From positions 44,371 to 108,370 of the forward strand of contig NZ_NMWV01000014.1 in the NCBI RefSeq assembly GCF_002860405.1: 64,000 nucleotides of DNA, given 5' to 3'. Below the pieces are notes generated by a model. The model saw only the letters and a list, made by a program, of their open reading frames with translations, searched no databases and had not been told where the DNA came from. The translations under genes and the position numbers were made by a program. Of this stretch, positions 61,786-64,000 are shown piece after piece; the first letter of the stretch is position 1, and each line of letters starts with the position of its first letter. This DNA is from Bifidobacterium imperatoris (GTDB taxonomy: Bacteria > Actinomycetota > Actinomycetes > Actinomycetales > Bifidobacteriaceae).

Positions 61786-61860
61786 TGCGAATCTTTCTTT
61801 TTGTGGCTCGTAAAGCAATAGCCTCGAGTCTACAACGCTGGTTTGTATGGCGCAGAAAAC

Positions 61861-61888
61861 GAAAAACCCCTCCGACTTATCGGAGGGG
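61861..61888 (-). terminator. Intrinsic terminator of tRNA-His
   Basis: On the minus strand a 9-bp stem CCCCTCCGA-taag-TCGGAGGGG (61888-61867) is followed by TTTTTCG. It lies 7 nt after the tRNA-His 3' end. Confidence 0.92.
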
Positions 61889-61894
61889 TACTGG

Positions 61895-61968
61895 GGTGGC
61901 CAACGCGGCTCGAACGCGCGACCTTCTGAACCACAATCAGATGCTCTACCAACTGAGCTATGGCCACC
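61895..61968 (-). tRNA. tRNA-His (anticodon GTG)
   Basis: Acceptor GTGGCCA/TGGCCAC, D arm GCTC-GAGC with GTTGGTA, anticodon loop TTGTGGT (GTG) on a CTGA/TCAG stem and T loop TTCGAGC. The extra 5' G (-1, position 61968) faces discriminator C73, the histidine tRNA hallmark. CCA is not encoded. Confidence 0.95.
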
Positions 61969-62320
61969 ATCGATGCACAATCACACAGTGCTTTTGCGCA
62001 ACAGATGGATACTATACACGAGTTTCTCGTGCTGTGCGCATCGGCGTGTCGTGATGGGTGCTGTTGTTCGAAAAGCTCATTGTTGCAGCGATTTTTCACT
62101 GTTTGTTGCCTTTTCCGATGCGGATGAGTGCAGCCATGCCGCAGAGCGGGGATATGGGCTACCTCGACGTGAAAGGAAAGTTTGCGATGTTTCATGCGTG
62201 ATACATCCGCATTGTTCAGGCAAATGTGACTACGCCCACAATGTGAACACTGTGTTTCTCCTACGTCTTTGCTGGCCTACTTTCGTACCTTGACATTTCC
62301 AAACGAGAGAGAGAAACACT
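61969..62320. other. Intergenic region upstream of the BASS transporter
   Basis: These 352 nt hold the divergent promoters of tRNA-His and the transporter. No gene-like ORF of coding character, known RNA or strong dyad was recognised. A GAGAGAGAGAAAC ribosome site lies next to the transporter start. Confidence 0.5.
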
Positions 62321-63382
62321 ATGGAAAAGGTTAAAGCGTTCGCCGATTGGCTGACCAAGTGGTTCACGGTCATCGTGATCGTGTGGGCCGTGTTTAACTA
62401 CTTCGTGCCGCAGGCCAGCCTGTGGGGTAAGGCATACACCGGCTACATGCTGGGCATCGTGCTCTTCGGCATGGGCCTGACCCTGTCTCTGGATGACTTC
62501 AAGCGCATCCTCACCCAGCCGCTGATGGTTATCGTCGGCACCATCGCCCACTTCGTCATCATGCCGCTTATCGCTGTGCTGCTGTGCTGGATCTTCCGTC
62601 TCGATGGTGCTCTGGCCGTCGGCGTGATCCTCGTCGGCTGCTGCCCGTCCGGTACCTCCTCCAATGTGATGAGCTACCTGTCCCGTGGTGACGTGGCTCT
62701 GGACGTTTCCATCGGCATCCTCTCCACCCTGTGCGCTCCGTTCATGATCCCGCTGCTCATGCAGTGGCTGGCTTCCCAGTACGTCACTGTGCCGGTTGAG
62801 TCCCTGTTCCTCAACGCCGTCAAGGTGGTGCTCTTCCCGATCGCCCTGGGTGTGATCTGCCACATGATCTTTGGTAAGAAGATTGAAAAGGTCACTGTGG
62901 CTCTGCCTATCGTCTCTCAGGTCGCCATCCTCCTGATCATCGGCGTTGTGGTTGCCGCCAACGGCCCGAAGCTGTTCGTCGCTTCCTCCCTCATGGCTAT
63001 CCCGGTGGTCATTCTGCACAACCTTTCCGGTTACGCTCTGGGCTTCGGCTTCTCCAAGCTGATGTACAAGATCTATCCGAAGGGCTTCCGTTACGCTCAG
63101 CAGAAGGCCATCACCTTCGAGGTTGGCATGCAGGACTCCGCTCTGGGCGCAACCCTGGCTCTGGCTTCCTTCGCTTCCAACCCAATCGCCGCTGTGCCGT
63201 CCACCTTCTTCTCCGTGTGGCACAACATCTCCGGTTCCATCCTTTCCAGCTGGTGGCGTAACCACGACGACAAGCACGAGATTCACTGGGATTCCGATAA
63301 CGGTGAAAAGGGCTCCGCAAAGGGCGCTGACTCTGTGCATGCCTTCGATGCCGACAAGGCTGCTGCCAAGGTCGAGGCCTGA
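62321..63382 (+). CDS. BASS-family (bile acid:sodium symporter) transporter
   Basis: A 353-residue membrane protein with about nine hydrophobic segments between residues 12 and 320. LGIVLFGMGLTLSLDDFKRIL and GCCPSGTSSNVMSYLSRGDVALDVSIGILSTLCAPFMIP are BASS signatures, including the crossover motif region. The C-terminal 40 residues are hydrophilic. Bacterial BASS proteins move bile acids, pantothenate or 2-oxoacids with sodium; the substrate here is not predictable, though bile exposure makes bile acids attractive. Codon use is strongly biased (CTG, TCC, GTC), suggesting high expression. Confidence 0.85.
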   Translation: MEKVKAFADWLTKWFTVIVIVWAVFNYFVPQASLWGKAYTGYMLGIVLFGMGLTLSLDDFKRILTQPLMVIVGTIAHFVIMPLIAVLLCWIFRLDGALAVGVILVGCCPSGTSSNVMSYLSRGDVALDVSIGILSTLCAPFMIPLLMQWLASQYVTVPVESLFLNAVKVVLFPIALGVICHMIFGKKIEKVTVALPIVSQVAILLIIGVVVAANGPKLFVASSLMAIPVVILHNLSGYALGFGFSKLMYKIYPKGFRYAQQKAITFEVGMQDSALGATLALASFASNPIAAVPSTFFSVWHNISGSILSSWWRNHDDKHEIHWDSDNGEKGSAKGADSVHAFDADKAAAKVEA

Positions 63383-63470
63383 TTCAGCATTGGTCTGAAA
63401 CGGTAAAGCTGCACGCTTCAGACTGATTGATCTCTGAACCGCTCCTGCTTACTCCCGATTGATGTATCGC

Positions 63471-63538
63471 GAGGTGCCTCATTTGAAAATGAGCGCGTAA
63501 TCCGGAGTGGTGCCTCACCTGTGGTGAGCGTGAAATCC
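63471..63538. repeat. Two 36-bp tandem repeats at an IS terminus
   Basis: Two units (63471 and 63507, period 36 bp) share GGTGCCTCA ... TGAGCG-GT/TG-AAATCC; within each, CCTCA and TGAG face each other. They abut the stop of the transposase fragment. Repeated end motifs of this kind are typical transposase-binding sites. The outer boundary may be near TGTATCGC (63463). Confidence 0.6.
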
Positions 63539-64000
63539 TAGTCCGCGTCGGCTTGTGGGGTTTCGTCGTCTTCCGGTTCGACGCCCGCGATCCGGGCGAG
63601 CGTCTTGTTCAAGTATGCCATGTCCGGGCCCATGCGTCTGGCCAGCCGCGCGGTGCGCGGTGCCGCCAGTGCTTCGAGCCGGTCCTGGATGTCGTGGATG
63701 CGGCGGACGAGCTCGGCCGGGTTCACGGTCGCGAGCGTGTGTTCGATCTCCTCTCGCTTGTCGTCGGGTATGAAGCCGGGGCCGCCGGCGGCCCTGTCCG
63801 CCTCGTCGAACTCCTTGAGCCGCTCCCACGGGGTGCGTGGTGCGTCGTAGACGCGGCGGGGACGGCCGTCCCGGGTGCTTTCGCGCGCGACCGGCTTCTT
63901 GGACGGGGTGAACAGGTTGGCCTTGACGCGCACCAGCTCCCATAGCTCGTTGAGCAGGCCGAGCTCATCGACGGTGTACCGGTAGTAGAACGCGTGGCGG
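63538..64000 (-). mobile_element. Transposase/integrase-core gene, C-terminal part, cut by window edge
   Basis: On the minus strand the frame is open from the window edge to TAG at 63540-63538 (about 153 residues). It begins RHAFYYRYTVDELGLLNELWELVRVKANLF and ends in an acidic tail. The YYRYT...LNELWELVRVKANLFTPSKKPVAR...RVYDAPRTPWERL pattern is that of C-terminal regions of DDE/integrase-core transposases common in bifidobacteria. The catalytic residues would lie beyond the edge. Local GC is visibly higher than in the flank, with long Arg/Ala-rich alternative frames, consistent with foreign origin. Whether it is intact cannot be seen. Confidence 0.72.

Noticed and set aside
61786..61980. N-terminal extension of the threonine aldolase frame
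   Set aside because: The extra codons are the tRNA-His gene and its terminator; the family N-terminus begins at 61785.
63515..63943. Alternative frames over the transposase end (Gly/Arg/Pro-rich, 142 codons)
   Set aside because: Only the frame ending at 63538 carries the transposase C-terminal motifs; the others reflect high GC.

Overview
The window looks like chromosomal DNA of a Bifidobacterium, most like B. longum or B. breve; the species is inferred. The evidence is moderately high GC, actinobacterial protein families, strong GGAG ribosome sites next to apparently leaderless genes, single-chain PurL, PurT in place of PurN, a DXS pathway gene, and several intracellular glycosidases (GH51, GH2). 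There is no prophage, rRNA or CRISPR-Cas. Two tRNA genes (Arg-TCT, His-GTG) are present, and one truncated insertion sequence runs off the right edge.

Layout: 0-2.5 kb is vitamin B6 (end of pdxS, pdxT, a MocR/PdxR regulator). 2.5-8.6 kb is a leftward 2-aminoethylphosphonate (AEP) unit: ATPase, a permease-permease-binding-protein fusion, PhnW and PhnX. 9-13.6 kb has an anion transporter, a GH51 arabinofuranosidase and a divergent RpiR regulator. 13.7-17.6 kb has tRNA-Arg and a MacB-like three-gene export unit. 17.7-21 kb has dxs and an MDR oxidoreductase. 21-22.8 kb is a PD-(D/E)XK/AbiEi-like gene between two arrays of palindromic repeats. 22.8-26 kb has purE-purK-zur and a zinc-binding lipoprotein. 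26-33 kb has an LTA-synthase-like enzyme, GH2, aldehyde dehydrogenase and NlpC/P60. 33-37.4 kb has purF-purM-purD (leftward). 37.5-44 kb has an SOS-type Y-family polymerase with a YolD-like partner, then a lower-GC island (XRE regulator, small ORF, PASTA membrane protein, PH-like/zinc-ribbon protein, SPFH-SHOCT protein). 44-48 kb has an aldo/keto reductase, a beta-propeller lactonase, a UDG-family-6 glycosylase and DUF1643. 48-52 kb is dnaE. 52-58 kb has purC-purL and purT. 58-63.4 kb has an aminotransferase, GT4 glycosyltransferase, threonine aldolase, tRNA-His and a BASS transporter. From 63.5 kb on there is an IS remnant.

Functionally, eight de novo purine genes (E, K, D, M, F, L, C, T) lie in four separate units. 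Vitamin B6 synthesis sits beside PLP-dependent PhnW. Glycoside utilisation is scattered.

The least explained content is non-coding: (i) three long hairpins (two around phnW, one at 60.6 kb) with a shared core but copy-specific self-complementary arms; (ii) two periodic palindrome arrays around the nuclease-like gene; (iii) 19-bp-phased repeats before pdxR; (iv) a 15-bp hairpin that holds the ribosome site of the first SPFH-island ORF in its loop. All functional statements come from reading motifs; no database search was run.
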